Below, in pieces: positions 33,036-45,214 of a DNA stretch of 64,000 nt. The position numbers and the translations under genes are program-made. How positions within the stretch are numbered: position 1 is the first letter of the stretch; every line of letters begins with the position of its first letter. A model generated the notes under the pieces. It was not told the origin of the DNA. It ran no database searches and was given only the letters and a program-made list of their open reading frames with translations. The DNA comes from Amborella trichopoda. Its lineage: Eukaryota > Streptophyta > Magnoliopsida > Amborellales > Amborellaceae. The DNA is taken from NCBI RefSeq assembly GCF_000471905.2, contig NW_006496077.1, positions 580,945 to 644,944 on the forward strand, given 5' to 3'.

Positions 33036-35950
33036 TGTTAGACCCCGAACTTTCCCAGCGTACTGCTTTTCACAAGTGAGTAGACAGCACAGGAGAAACG
33101 CTGTGCATGGAAAACCATGTGTGATGTGTTACCGCCATGCACAATTAAAAAGGGTAGTCCAAGGGACTCCCTCTTTTCCTTCTTTTTCCTCTCCCTTATT
33201 CACCACGTGCCCCCCCCCCCCCCCCCCCCCCTTCGTATGACACTTAGGTGTGGCATGTTGCCACACCTCCTCTCCCTACCCATGTTAAACCCCAACCTCA
33301 CTCCAAATGCTACACCCTCTCTCCCTCTCTCTCTCCCTCTCCCTCATGCCACCTTCCTTGGCCTTAGAATTTTAAGACTTTCCATTCAACCACCATTAGA
33401 AGCTTGGGTAAACCCGGAGGTCTCTTGGCACAGGTAAGTGGATTATAGCATCCATGCTTTCATAGTTTTTATTTAAATACAATCTTGAGCATGTATGATA
33501 GCATGCTAGAATAATCCCTGATTTTCCAGGACCGTACCTCTTATTTGCATGATGGACTGAGCCTTAAAGGCATTTTTGTTGGCTATAAAAATTAGTCAGT
33601 AAACACCCTTGTGAATCTGGTTTAAGCTGAAAATAACCTTGCTTTAATTCCTATTTTAGTTGAAATTTACCAATCACTCTTTGAAGTGTGCCAAAATTTG
33701 GGTATGAAATTCTGCAATTTTCCAGAAAGATGCATTCTTTGTAAATTGAACTTTTCATTAACTTATATACATCAAAATGAGTTAAAAACCTGTTTAAATG
33801 AAATATGTGTGTCAACTGTGATTTTTTGGTTTAATCTCAGTCGAAATTCTTTCAGGATTGAGAGCTATGTTTCTGTTTGTGAGGACATGTCACTGCTATC
33901 ACATTTCCGCAGATTTCAAAAATATTATTCCTATTGTGCTGATGTTTTGTTTGGCCAAATGAAGTACTAATGACTCATAACCAAAGCCATTTGAAAGATA
34001 CACGATTTTACTATGAGTTTCATGTTCTAACCTTGTCCAAATTCTGTATAATTTGAGAGTTGTGTTTCAAAGTATGTGGACATTTATTTGTTGACAGATT
34101 GCAGAAAACTCAGAAATGTTGTTCCTGTTTTCATAAGTTTTAAATAATCAAATGGATTTCAATTTCCTTCCAACCACTTTTATTTGAAATTTATATGTGT
34201 CCTTATGAATTCACATGTTCAAAGAATTTTGAAATTGTTTCTAAATCAAGAGTTATACATCAAATTATGAGAATACGCCACTGATGACAAAACTCAGCAA
34301 TTTCCCGAACTATTGCTTTTGTTACTTTAAGCTTTTGACAGACCAAATGGGGTCTAAATGCTCTCAAATTACTCTCACATGAGAGCTAAGAATGTTAACT
34401 TGAAGTTTTACTTTGGAAGTATATTGAAATTCCGTGTAAAATTGATGTTTATATCCCAGATTATGAAACATACCCCAATATGACATTTCAGAATCTCAAG
34501 ATTCTATATTAGCTCTAAATTAGTCATGCTCAATTAAGCTTCATACTTTTTGTGATTGAGGGAGGCTCATACTCACTCTGAAAGAGCAATTGAAAACAAG
34601 TAAATTTCCCTCATAAGGTGGATGTTATGTCTCACCTTGCACTTGCATATTTATGATAAGAATTATAATGAATTCTTAGTCATTGAGTAGATCATACATC
34701 TGCTATGCATCGATATGTTGAACATGGCTTGATTCTTTTGTAAGATGATACTGAAATGGCATACTTATGATACATCTATAATTCTGATTCTGGCCACTAC
34801 GCAATGGGTCTTCCATTGGTAGCGGATACTGTATCTCTGTTATCTGATTCTGCTTATGATTCTGTTTCTGATTCTTGCCACTATGCAATGGGCCCTCCAG
34901 TGGTAATGGATAATGTATTTATCTGAATCGGATTCTGATCCAGACCACTATGCAGTGGGTCCTCCATTGGTAGTGAGGTATACTATACCTCGAACTCCTA
35001 TGATAGGAGAGGAGTCGAGATATAATTGTAAATAACTGGGAGGGTCGCGCCCCCCACTCTGTTATGGGCACTACATATTGGGTCATTCAATGGTAGTGTA
35101 ATGCCCTCTTGCCTAACGGCACCAGGGGAAGGTCGTTTCTTGCAAGGCCACATCCTATCGTAAACGCCAAAGCACGCTGGGGACTGTGTGCATGAGTGAG
35201 GACATTACGAAGTGGGCCCCCACTTGTCATTGTCCTCCTTCCTGAATGAGGGTAGAAGTCACAAGTTACAGGACTGGCTTAGCCTGGTAGATGTGACATC
35301 TACTTCAAGAGTAGGCTCTATTCATTTCTATCTATCTGAACTGTATGCCCTAGCCAAGCTGCTAACTGTGTGATAATGATATATGTATGTATGACTATTT
35401 AGTTCATGAAACATGGAAAGTCCGAAGATCATAACGTTTTCTGCTCATTCTATCTGTATCTATTAATGTATGATTATATTCTGTGATCCTGTATGAACTG
35501 TGATAGTTGTGGGTCTGTTATCCTTTAGGATTTCATCTATGTTGGAATGCAAGGGTATTGAATTCTCTTACTGAGCCTTTAGGTCATATCACTCTTTTCC
35601 CCCTCTGTGTAGAGTGTAGGTGACTCTTTTGACAGTCGGTGCCTCGTGGATGTGTAAAATTGTCTTTTGAAGAATTCTGGAAGTTTTGTGATCGGGCCTG
35701 TTGTGCCTTGAACTTATTGTAACATGAAATTTTGGAGTCTGAATAGGTATCTAAATGGTGTTATTTTACTCAGTTTTGGATTTTGTTTTGTATGAGTTTT
35801 TGCTTTATCTCATGGTTTGCTGTGATTCCAAATTAAATTATGCGTTGAGCCACTCCCACTGAGTGATATTCGCGACCTCTGTGTTCGCGATCCCGTGCTC
35901 TGTCACCCTCTGGTATGGAACGGTGGGGGTCAGGGGGCAGGGTCGTGACA
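33036..35950 (+). repeat. 5' LTR of Tekay element
   Basis: It starts TGTTAGACCCC and ends GTCGTGACA. It is 2,915 bp against 3,073 bp for the 3' LTR. The difference comes mostly from a 41-bp duplication, a unit of an internal minisatellite and about 68 bp near 43174-43245, all present only in the 3' LTR. A 22-base C run lies at 33210-33231. No genuine gene is inside; open frames are incidental. Confidence 0.9.
34775..35110 (+). repeat. LTR minisatellite of Tekay element (5' copy)
   Basis: Units containing CCACTAxGCAxTGGGTCxTCC followed by ATTGGTAGTGGATACTGTAT recur three to four times. The 3' LTR counterpart (42290-42660) has an additional unit near 42490-42535. Confidence 0.7.
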
Positions 35951-35954
35951 GTTA

Positions 35955-35966
35955 TGGTATCAGAGC
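35955..35966 (+). other. Primer binding site of Tekay element
   Basis: TGGTATCAGAGC, four bases after the LTR end, is the classic plant site complementary to the 3' end of initiator methionine tRNA. Confidence 0.92.
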
Positions 35967-36063
35967 AACCAGGTTAGGATTCTTGGCTTAAAGAGTTGTA
36001 GAAGTGTCTTTAGAGTAGTTTCTGTGTAAGTTGGTGATTGGGTGCAACTGTTTTAGGTTGAAG

Positions 36064-36890
36064 ATGTCGAAAACAAGAGCCATTAATATAAGCTCCAATA
36101 ACGAAAATATTGATGCCCTCTGGGAGTTTGTTAGGACTTTAGGGGCTATGACGCAAATGATGAAGGAAGCTATGTCAGCACCATCTTCCCCTGCCCCTGA
36201 CTCAAATGATAGCAGTTTGAGAAAGAAATTTAGGAGGTTGGCTGCTCCAACCTTCTTTGGGCTTGGCGAAGTAGAAAAGGCTGAAAGATGGAGAAGACAG
36301 ATGGAGAAGATCTTTGAGGTACTGCAATGCACAGAAGAACAGAAGGTCAGGCTGGGGACCTTTATGCTGGAAGGGGACGCTGAGCACTGGTTGGGCGCAA
36401 TGAAACAGTCCTGGGCAGAAGCAAGAACGGAAGCAAACTGGGAAAACATTCTTGAAGCCTTCCACGAGAAGTACTTTCCCGGTTCAGTAAGGGAAAGAAA
36501 AGAAGTAGACTTTATCGAGCTACAATAGAGATATTTAACTGTGGAATAGTATGCAGCCAAGTTTGCGGAGTTATCAAAGTATGCACCCCACATCATCATT
36601 GTCGAGGCACGGTAGGAGAATAAGTTTGAGAGAGGCCTTAGGTCAGAGATAAGGGGGATGGTAATATCAGAAAATTTGAAGGTTTTCTCCCCTTTGGCAA
36701 ACTTAGCTATGAAAATTGAAAGGGACTGTGAAGGATCCCGAGTTGGGGAAAACTGAAAGATAAGACCAACTCAGTTTCGATAGTCGGGGAGGAAAGCTCG
36801 CCCACCACTTAAGAGGAACCTTAGCGGAGGAGAAAATCAGAGGGGTAAGAAGATCCAAAAATCATGGCCAGGCAATGTAAGAGAGAGTCG
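36064..36890 (+). pseudogene. gag of Tekay element
   Basis: ATG at 36064 opens MSKTRAINISSNNENIDALW. The core gag domain follows (RRLAAPTFFGLGEVEKAERW, then LEGDAEHWLGAM and FHEKYFPGSVRERKEVDF). In-frame TAG stops occur at 36526 and again in VE*YAAKF, where Gln (CAG) is expected, and further stops follow. A different start is unlikely because the upstream in-frame codons have no gag similarity. Confidence 0.88.
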
Positions 36891-36894
36891 ACGC

Positions 36895-37794
36895 TTGACG
36901 TGCCCACACAATGGGAAGGATAATCATTTGGTGGTCGATTGCAGAATGAAGACTGGGGCATGTTTCAGATGTGGCAAGCCGAGCCACCAAATTAGAGATT
37001 GCCTAGTGAGGGGACCTGAAAATCTACCCAAGACTCAAGGTCAGGTATTTGCTCTCACTGAGCAGGAGGCTAAGGCATCAACTTCAGTTATCAGAGGTAC
37101 GCTCCATGTTTATGGGTTGGAAGCTAAAATTCTAATTGACCCTGGATCCACGCATTCTTTTGTTGCACCTCACTTTAAATGCCACATAAATGTTAAACCT
37201 GCATTGCTTAACTGGATATTGGTTGTTGGTACACCTATGGGGGAGTCTATAGAAACTGATACTGTTTATAACCGCTGTGAAGTTCTGCTTGAAGGATGTA
37301 TTTTGCCTATGGACTTAATCTTGCTAAACATTCAGGATTTTGATGTAATTTTGGGCATGGACTGGTTGTCCACGTATTATGCTACAGTAATTTGTTATGA
37401 TAAAACTGTGACCTTCTTATGCCCAAATTTGCCTACGTTCATATTTGTTGGTATTAAAGATATTTTCCCTATACACCTTATCTCAGCCCTTCGGGCTTCC
37501 CTCCTATTAGCCAAAGAATGTGTTGGGTATTTGGCATATGTAGTAGAGAATGGGGATGTCCAGTCCAAGTTGAAGGAGATACCAGTGGTGAGGGAGTATC
37601 GGGAAGTTTTTCTCGAAGAGTTGACTTCTCTGCCTCCAGTCAGAGAGATAGAGTTTGAAATAGATGTGGTTCCTGGTTCTGCTCCCATCTCTAAAACCCC
37701 TTATAGGATGGCCTCAGCTGAATTGAAAGAATTAAAGGAGCAATTGCAAGAATTATTAGAAAAAGGGTTCATTCGACCTAGTGTGTCATCTTAG
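36895..37794 (+). pseudogene. gag zinc knuckle and protease, Tekay element
   Basis: A 299-codon open frame, in the same frame as gag, has the knuckle CFRCGKPSHQIRDC (36961-37002; C-x2-C-x4-H-x4-C). The aspartic protease active site reads LIDPGSTHSF, with Pro where Ser/Thr is normal, and the flap/second motif is VILGMDWLS. The end (IDVVPGSAPISKTPYRM, then [13 protein letters not shown]) is the RT entry. The frame is lost at 37792 by deletion of about seven codons (the WGAPV region). Confidence 0.9.
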
Positions 37795-37799
37795 GGTTT

Positions 37800-38336
37800 G
37801 TGAAAAAGAAAGATGGATCTTTAAGACTTCGTATGGATTACAGACAGCTGAACCAGGTCACTATAAAGAACAAGTACCCCTTGCCTAGAATTGATGACCT
37901 TTTTGATCAACTACAAGGGGCCCCAGTATTTTCTAAAATTGACCTCCGATCGGGTTGTCATCAACTAAGGGTCAAGGAAGGGGATGTCCCTAAGATCGCA
38001 TTTAGAACCCGGTATGGCCACTATGAGTTCTTGGTAATGCCATTTGGATTAACCAATGCCCCGGCAGTCTTCATGGATTTGATGAATAGGGTGTTTAGAC
38101 CCTTTTTGGATGATTTTTTGGTGGTCTTTATATATGATATTTTGATATTTTCAAGAAACCTGGAAGAGCATGGGCAGCACTTAAGAACGGTCCTCCAAAC
38201 CCTGAAAACAGGAACATTGTATGCCAAGTTGGGGAAGAGTGAGTTTTACCTCCCTAACGTGTCCTTCCTTGGGCACATTAATTCTAAGGACAGGGTCGCA
38301 GTTGATCCTTGTAAAGTTGAAGCTGTTCTAAACTAG
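37800..38336 (+). pseudogene. Reverse transcriptase of Tekay element
   Basis: The frame reads [50 protein letters not shown], then [20 protein letters not shown]. The catalytic box reads [13 protein letters not shown]: Tyr replaces the first Asp of FIDD, so polymerase activity is lost. A TAG ends the frame at 38336, where Trp (TGG) is expected. Confidence 0.92.
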
Positions 38337-38339
38337 GGA

Positions 38340-38938
38340 AGACCGACAAATGTGACTGAGGTCCGTAGTTTTATGGGAGTGGTCGGATATTACAGGCACT
38401 TTGTTGAAGGGTTTTCAAAGATAGCGCTCCCTTTGACCCGCCTAACTCAGAAAGAGGTGAATTTTGTATGGTCAGCTGATTGTGAGAAGACTTTTCAGGA
38501 ACTGAAGAGGAGACTGACTACGGCCTCGATACTGACCTTGCCCAAAAGAAACGAAGATTTTGTGGTATGTTCTGATGCCTCACTTAAAGGGCTTGGATAT
38601 GTGTTGATGTAGCAAGGAAAGGTCATTGCTTATGCCTCTAGGCAGTTAAAGCCGTACGAGAAAAACTACCCTACTCATGACTTGGAACTCACAGGGGTAG
38701 TTTTCGCTTTGAAATATTGAGACATTACCTCTACAGGGCCCAGTTTAAGATATTTAAGGACCATAAAAGCCTCAAGTATTTGTTTTCCCAAAGAGAGTTG
38801 AACATGAGGCAAAGAAGATGGATGGACCTACTGAATGATTATGATTGTATCATCAATTACCAATCGAGCAAAACTAATGTAGTAGTCGACGCTTTGAGTC
38901 GGAAGCCGGTGGTATCAATAGCACATCTGATGGTTTGA
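38340..38938 (+). pseudogene. RNase H of Tekay element
   Basis: After RSFMGVVGYYRHFVEGFSKI the RNase H starts VVCSDASLKGLGYVLM (first catalytic Asp in SDAS), then [20 protein letters not shown], and after a one-base slip near 38717 FKIFKDHKSLKYLF and VVVDALSRKP (last catalytic Asp). A TAG interrupts at 38612. Confidence 0.9.
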
Positions 38939-38941
38939 CAA

Positions 38942-40459
38942 ATGACATTGATAGAAGATGCAGTGGAATGGCACCCAGATCCGCCCCTTGGAAATGGGGT
39001 AGGAATGACTGCTGGTATAAGGCTGGATCCCCAGCTCTTTCAAAAAATTAGTAAGGCACAGAAAGAGGATCCTCATGTCATGAAAATCCTCGAAGAAATA
39101 AACCTGGGGAGAAAAGATAATTTCTCTATTAACAGTGATGATCTGGTAAGGTTCAAGATCAGATATGTGTTCCAAATGATGATGGTATAAAATAGGCTAT
39201 TTTAGAAGAAGCGCACCACTCCCGTTATACTTTCCACCCAGGGAGTACCACGATATATCAGGACCTGACGACAACTTTCTTGTGGAATAATATGAAGAGA
39301 GAAGTGGCACAGTTTGTCTCCAAGTGCTTGACATGTCAGCAGGTGAAAGCTGAACATTAAAAACTCACGGGACTGTTGCAACCCTTGCTAGTACCCGAAT
39401 GGAAGTGGAAGCACATCACCATGGATTTTGTTTCTGGCTTACCTAGAACAAGTGTCAGGCATGATAGTATTTGGGTCATTGTGGACCGACTAACTAAAGT
39501 AGCCCATTTCTTACCTATTTGCACTACTTATACCTTGGATAGACTTGCCCATTTGTACATTAAAGAGATTGTGAGGTTACATGGAACACCTATTAGTATC
39601 GTGTCCGACAAGGACACCAGATTTACTTCAAGATTTTGGAACAGTTTGCAATCATCCCTAGGGATGAGACTTACTTTTAGCACTGCTTTTCACCCTCAGA
39701 CTGATGAACAATCAGAAAGAACAATTCAAACTCTGAAAGACATGTTGAGAGGTTGTGTTACTGACTTCAAAAGAAGCTGGGAGGATCATCTGCCTCTGAT
39801 CGAATTTTCTTATAATAACAGCTACCAATCCAGTATTCAGATGGTTCCCTTTGAAGCTTTGTATGAGAGGAAATATAGATCCCCTATCTGTTGGGATGAG
39901 GTAGGTGAGAGAAGGCTTTTAGGGCCAAAAATTGTTTAAGTTAACTTAGAAAAAATTGCCTTGATTCGGGAAAGACTTAAGACCGCTCAGAGTCAGCAAA
40001 AGAGTTACACCGACAATCAAAAAAGAGACCTCGAGTTTGAAGTAAATGATCGAGTTTTCTTGATTGTATCACCGACTAAGGGTGTTTTGAGATTTGGCAA
40101 AGGAAAAATTGAGCCCACGGTTTATTGGGCCTTTTGAAATTTTGGAGAGCGTTGGAAGTATGGCTTATCGGCATGGCTTGCCACCTGAGTTGGCACATAT
40201 TCATGATCTATTTCATGTATCTTTGTTAAGAAGCTATCAGCCGGACCCATCCCATGTCTTGAAATATGAGCCAATTCCAATCAGGGAAGACTTAACGTAT
40301 GTTGAGCAAACAATTAAGATTTTGGATATGAGAGTGCAGATACTATGCAATAAAGAAATTGCCCGTGTCCGTCTTTTGTTGCAATACCATTCCTGGGATG
40401 AGTCAACCTTGGAACGGGAGGATGACAATCGAGATAAGTTCCCCCATTTATTCGATTAA
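38942..40459 (+). pseudogene. Integrase with chromodomain, Tekay element
   Basis: The zinc-binding part is degraded (39200-39360, ending CLTCQQVKAEH then a stop). The core at 39376-39939 keeps all three catalytic residues: Asp in [11 protein letters not shown], Asp in [12 protein letters not shown], Glu in [13 protein letters not shown]. After a frame slip the C-terminal domain reads LSPRFIGPFEILESVGSMAY (40100 on), and 40270-40459 is a chromodomain (YVEQTIKILD ... WDESTLEREDD). Chromodomains of this group guide insertion into heterochromatin. Confidence 0.92.
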
Positions 40460-40490
40460 CAGAATTATGATTTTGTGGAAAAAATCCTCT

Positions 40491-40501
40491 GAAGGGGGGG
40501 A
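40491..40501 (+). other. Polypurine tract of Tekay element
   Basis: GAAGGGGGGGA ends directly before the TGAGGTTAG start of the 3' LTR, the normal place for plus-strand priming. Confidence 0.85.
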
Positions 40502-43500
40502 TGAGGTTAGGGCCCAAACTTTTTTAGCGTATTGCTTTTCACAGAAGAGTAGACGGCATAGGAGAAACACCATGCGTGGAAAACCGCGAGTAGATGGCAT
40601 AGGAGAAACACCATGTGTGGAAAACCGTGCTTGATGTGTTACCACCATGCACAATTAAATACGGTACTCCAAGGGACTACCTCCTTTCCTTTTTTTTCCT
40701 CTCCCTTGTTCATCACGTGCCCCCCCCTCCCCCCTTGTTTGCCACTTAGTTGTGGCATGCTGCCACCCCTCCTCTCCCTACCCATGTTAAACCTCAACCT
40801 CACTCCAAATGCTACTCCCTCTCTCCCTCTCTCTCTCCCTCTCCCTCACGCCACCTTCCATGGCCTTAGAATTTTAAGGATTTCCATTCAACCATCATTA
40901 GAAGCTTGGATAAACCTGGAGGCCTCTTGGCACAGGTAAGTGGATTATAGCAACCATGCTTTCATAGTTTTTGTTTGAATCCAAGCTTGAGCATGTATGA
41001 TACCATGCTATAATAAGCCCTGATTTTCCAGGACTGTACCTCTTATTTGCATGATAGATTGAGCCTTAAAAAAAATTTTTGTTGGCTATAAAAATTAGTG
41101 GGTAAACACCCTTGTGAATCTGGTTCAAGCAGAAAATAACCTTGCATTAATGCTATTTTAGTTTGAAAGTTACTAACCACTCTTTGAAGTGTACCAAAAT
41201 TTGGGTATGAAATTCTGCAATTTTCCAGAAAGATGCATGCTCTATAAATTGAACTTTTCATTTGACTTAAATACATCAAAATTAGTTAAAAACCAGTTTA
41301 AATGAAATCTATGTGTGTCTACTGTGATTTTTCTGTTTAATCTCAGTTGAAATTCTTTACGGATTGAGAGCTATGTTTCGGTTTGTGAGTACATGTCGCT
41401 GCTATCAAATTTCAGCAGATTTCAAAAATATTATTCATGTTGTGCTGATTCTTTATTTAGCCAAATGAAGTCCAAATGACTCATAATCATAGCCATTTCA
41501 AAGATACATGAGTTTACTATGAATTTCATGTTTTAACCTTGTCCAAATTCTGTATAATGTGAGAGTTATATTTCAATGTATATGGACATATATTTGTTGA
41601 CAGATTGCAGAAAACTCAGAAATTTTGTTCCTGTTTTCATAAGTTTTAAATAATCAAATGGGGTTAAATTTCCTTCGAACAACTTTTATTTGAAATTTAT
41701 ATGTGTCCTTTTGAATTCACATGCTCAAAGAATTTTGAAATTATTTCTAAATCAAGAGTTATACATCAAATTATGAGATCACGTCACTGATGACCAAACT
41801 CAGCAATTTCCAGAACTATTGCTTCTGTTACTTTAAGCTTTTGAAGGAACAAATGGGGTCCAAATGCTCTCAAATTACTATCACATGAGATATAAGAATG
41901 TTAACTTGAAATTTTGCTTTTGAATTATATTGAAATTTCGTATAAAATTGATGTTTATATCCCAGATTATGAAACATACCCCAATATGACATTTCAGAAT
42001 CTCAAGACTCTATATTAGCCCTGAATTGGTCATGCTCAATTAAGCTTCATACTTTCTGTGATTGAGGGAGGCTCATACTCACCCTGAAAGAGCAATTGAA
42101 AATAAGTAAATTTCCCTCATAAGGTGGATGTTATGTCTCACCTTGCACATGCATATTTATGATAAGAATTATAATGAATTCTTAGTCGTTGAGTAGATCA
42201 TTCATTTGCTATATATCGATATGTTGAACATGGCTAGATTCTTTTGTAAGATGATACTGAAATGTAATACTTATGATTCCTATATAATTCTGAATCGGGC
42301 AACTGCGCAATAGGTCTTCCATTGGTAGTGGATACTGTATCTCTGTTATCTGATTCTGCTTATGATTCTGGTTTTGATTCTTGCCACTACGTAATGGACC
42401 CTCCATTGGTAGTGGATAATGAATTTATCTGATTCGAATACTGATCCTGACCACTACGCAATGGGTCCTCCATTGGTAGTGGGTACTGTAATTATGATAA
42501 TTGCCTACTACTCATTGGGTCCTTCATTAGTAGTGGGGAATACTATACCTTGACTCCTATCATAGGAGAGGAGTCGAGATGTAACTCTAAATAACTGGAA
42601 GGGTAGCACCCCTCACTCTGTTATGGGCAGTACATATTGGGTCCTCCAAAGGTAGTATAACGCCCTCTCGCCTGATGGCACCAAGGGAGGGTCATGTCTT
42701 GCAAGGCCTCAGCCTATCGTAAACCCTAAAGCACGCTGGGGACTATGTGCGTGAGTGAGGACATTACGAAGTGGGGCCCCCACTTGTCATTGTCCTCCTT
42801 CATGAATGAGGGTAGAAGTCACAAGTTATAGAAGTGGCTTAGCCTGGTCAATGTGATTTCTACTTCAGGAATAGGCCGTATTAATTTTTGCCTGTCTAAA
42901 CTGTATATCCTAGCCAAGCTTCTGACTGTGTGATTGTGATATATGTATGTATGACTATTTACTTCATGAAACATGGAAAGTCTTGAGATCAGAAATTTTT
43001 CAGCTAACTCTATCTATATCTATTAATGTATGATTATATTCTGTGATCTTGCATGAACTGTGATAGTTTTGGGCTGTTATCCTTTAGGAGTGCATCTAGG
43101 TTGGAATGCAAAGGTGTTGAATTCGCTTACTGAGCCTTTAGCTCATACGACGCTTTTTTCCCTCTGTGTAGAGCGAGATCTGGTACCCTAGTGTGGACAA
43201 CTGGACGGTGGTGGCAGTCATTTTGAAGCTTAAAGTTCCAGTTGGTGACTCTTTTGATGGTAGGTGCTTGATGGATGTGTGAAATTGTATTTTAAAGAAT
43301 TCTGGAATTTCTGTGATCAGACCTGTTGTGCCTCTTACTTGTTGTAACAGGAAATTTTGGTGTCTGAAAAGGTATATAAATGGTGTTATTTTACGAAGTT
43401 TTGGATTTTGTTTTGTATGAGTTTTTGCTTTATCTCATGGTTTGCTGTGATTCCAAATTAAATTGTGTTGAGCCACTCCCACCTGAGTGACATTTACGAC

Positions 43501-43574
43501 CTTTGTGTTCACAATCTCGGGCTCTGCTACCCTCCGTTATGGGATGGCGAGGGTCCCGATGCGGGGTCCTGACA
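40502..43574 (+). repeat. 3' LTR of Tekay element
   Basis: It starts TGAGGTTAGGG (two or three bases different from the 5' LTR) and ends GTCCTGACA. A direct 41-bp duplication lies at 40548-40629. The last 170 bases (from about 43401) are repeated at 45826-46003 and 47811-47985 as part of the tandem amplification. Confidence 0.9.
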
Positions 43575-43579
43575 GATAG
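43575..43579. repeat. Right target-site duplication of Tekay element (GATAG)
   Basis: GATAG directly after the LTR CTGACA; exact copy of 33031-33035. Confidence 0.88.
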
Positions 43580-45214
43580 GGATGAGAAGAACAGAGAGAA
43601 AGAGAGATATAGATGGGAAGAAGAGAGAGGAATAGGGATGAGAAGAAGAGAGAAGGAGAGATAGAGATGAGGAGAGAGAAAGAGACCAGGAGATATAGAG
43701 ATGAGGAGAGAGATAGAGAGGAGGAGAGAGAAAGAGAGAAAGAGAGAGAAAAAGGAGAGAGAAATAGGGGAGGAGAGAAAAAGTTACCTTATCGAAAGGT
43801 ATCAACTTTTTTCTTCTATCTCCTCTCTCTCTCTCTAAGACGCACCCACAAGTTCTAGAGGAAATTGAAATTTTATTGATCGTTGTGTGAAATAAATCGA
43901 AGGTCCTTTATAATTTGGCATTGCATGCTTTTATTGAATTGGGCTAAAACACTGGTGTACCCCCAAAACTACTTAGAACAGAAGATAATTACAATTTAAT
44001 TGAATTAAAAGAAATTCTAAAAATAGGTGCAAAAGGACTGTCAGCATAACAATGTGTGGAATTTCATAACAGTCCCTACTGCTGTCCGAGAACTTGCGTG
44101 ATCTTCCATGACTGATCCGGGGTTTTTCTGATGCCTGTTTGATTGAAAGATGACTATTTTCATGTGGGGCTCGACATGGCGATCGATTTGATACCAACTT
44201 CAAGCCATGAATCATGTTTTTAGGTCATGATCATGAAACTTGAGTTTTGGATGAATCTTGAAAACTTTGGATCGATTGTGTGCTAGTTCCTTGATGTTAC
44301 TTTGTGATTTCTTCGCTGAATCACACTGAGCATGCCATCACGATCACAGTGTATCAAACACAGCTTGATTTCATGTCAAGACAAAGATTTAGTCGTCTTG
44401 AGTTTTTGACCGAAATTTACAGAAGCTTGGTTCCTCCTTGTGTGAAATCCAACCGTTCATTGTACGCGAGGTTTAGACCAGAGATGGCCACCGACCTTAC
44501 TCACATAATGCATCTGGCTTCGTACCGATCAGGTATACGAGCGTTGTGATTTGGCTGCCGGAGTGGGACATGCTACTACATAATTTTCGGTAACTTTCTT
44601 CACCAATCAGAAACTTCTCTAATTTTTTTCCCTGCCCGGACATCGTCTTGAAACATACCTCATATTGAATCGCTCGTCTTGATGAAACGAACACGTTAAT
44701 CAAATTTGAGCACTATCTGACTCGATAAGAGTGGGCCCCGAAAGTAACTGTTCGTGACTATGAAAACAGCCACCTTTAATAGTATTTTGGTGTAGGTGGC
44801 TACAAGGGGAATAGTGTGCGGCATACCCCTTTTCAATATTTTACCATTACTTTATCCTGGAGTGCCCGATTAAGCCGAAACTTGAGCTGTAGGAGTTTTC
44901 GACCATTCTTGATTCAATAGCAGTGGTCCCACAGCTATTTGGAACATAAAGAAATAAAGTTCTAGTTATGGGGTCCATTTCAAGGTGCTAAAGGCCGATT
45001 TTTCCGAAATTGTTTTTTTGTGTTCACTACCATAGACAAGTCTGATCACATTGAAACTTGTCTGGATGCCTTTTGGAGTGATGATGAAGATCTTGACCAA
45101 TTCTGGGGCAATTTTGAGACTTTCAAAATTTGCACTTATTTTGTAGGCTTTATTGACCTGCTTCCTTCTCTATTCCGCAACAGGGACCAAGGTGCTGAAA
45201 AATGCATTCAAACA
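43575..45214 (-). repeat. 3' LTR of element III, right part
   Basis: GA tract to about 43790, CT tract, AATAAA on the - strand at 43872-43877, a TATA box decayed to TTTTATTG near 43930, and the terminal TTCAAACA at 45207-45214. Units B and C carry further copies (46003-47270 and 47985-49630). Confidence 0.82.

Larger units (their letters stand above)
33036..43574 (+). mobile_element. Tekay/Del-type chromovirus, complete but inactive
   Basis: The element is 10,539 bp with 5-bp duplications GATAG, long LTRs, an initiator-Met primer site, gag with a CCHC knuckle, protease, RT, RNase H, integrase, a C-terminal chromodomain and a polypurine tract. The domain order and chromodomain place it in the chromoviruses, and the sequence style (for example the RT and integrase strings) fits the Tekay/Del group. 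Stops, frameshifts, DPG for the protease DSG and FIYD for the RT FIDD make it non-functional. Confidence 0.92.

Noticed and set aside
33210-33231. Run of 22 C as a functional element
   Set aside because: The 3' LTR has a shorter, interrupted C run here; most likely slippage or a base-calling effect.
33686-33970. 94-codon open frame in the Tekay LTR
   Set aside because: It lies in non-coding LTR sequence, and the other LTR has stops and frame changes in the same place.
35988-36599. 203-codon open frame on the - strand
   Set aside because: It is the complement of the Tekay gag, which has clear gag motifs on the + strand.
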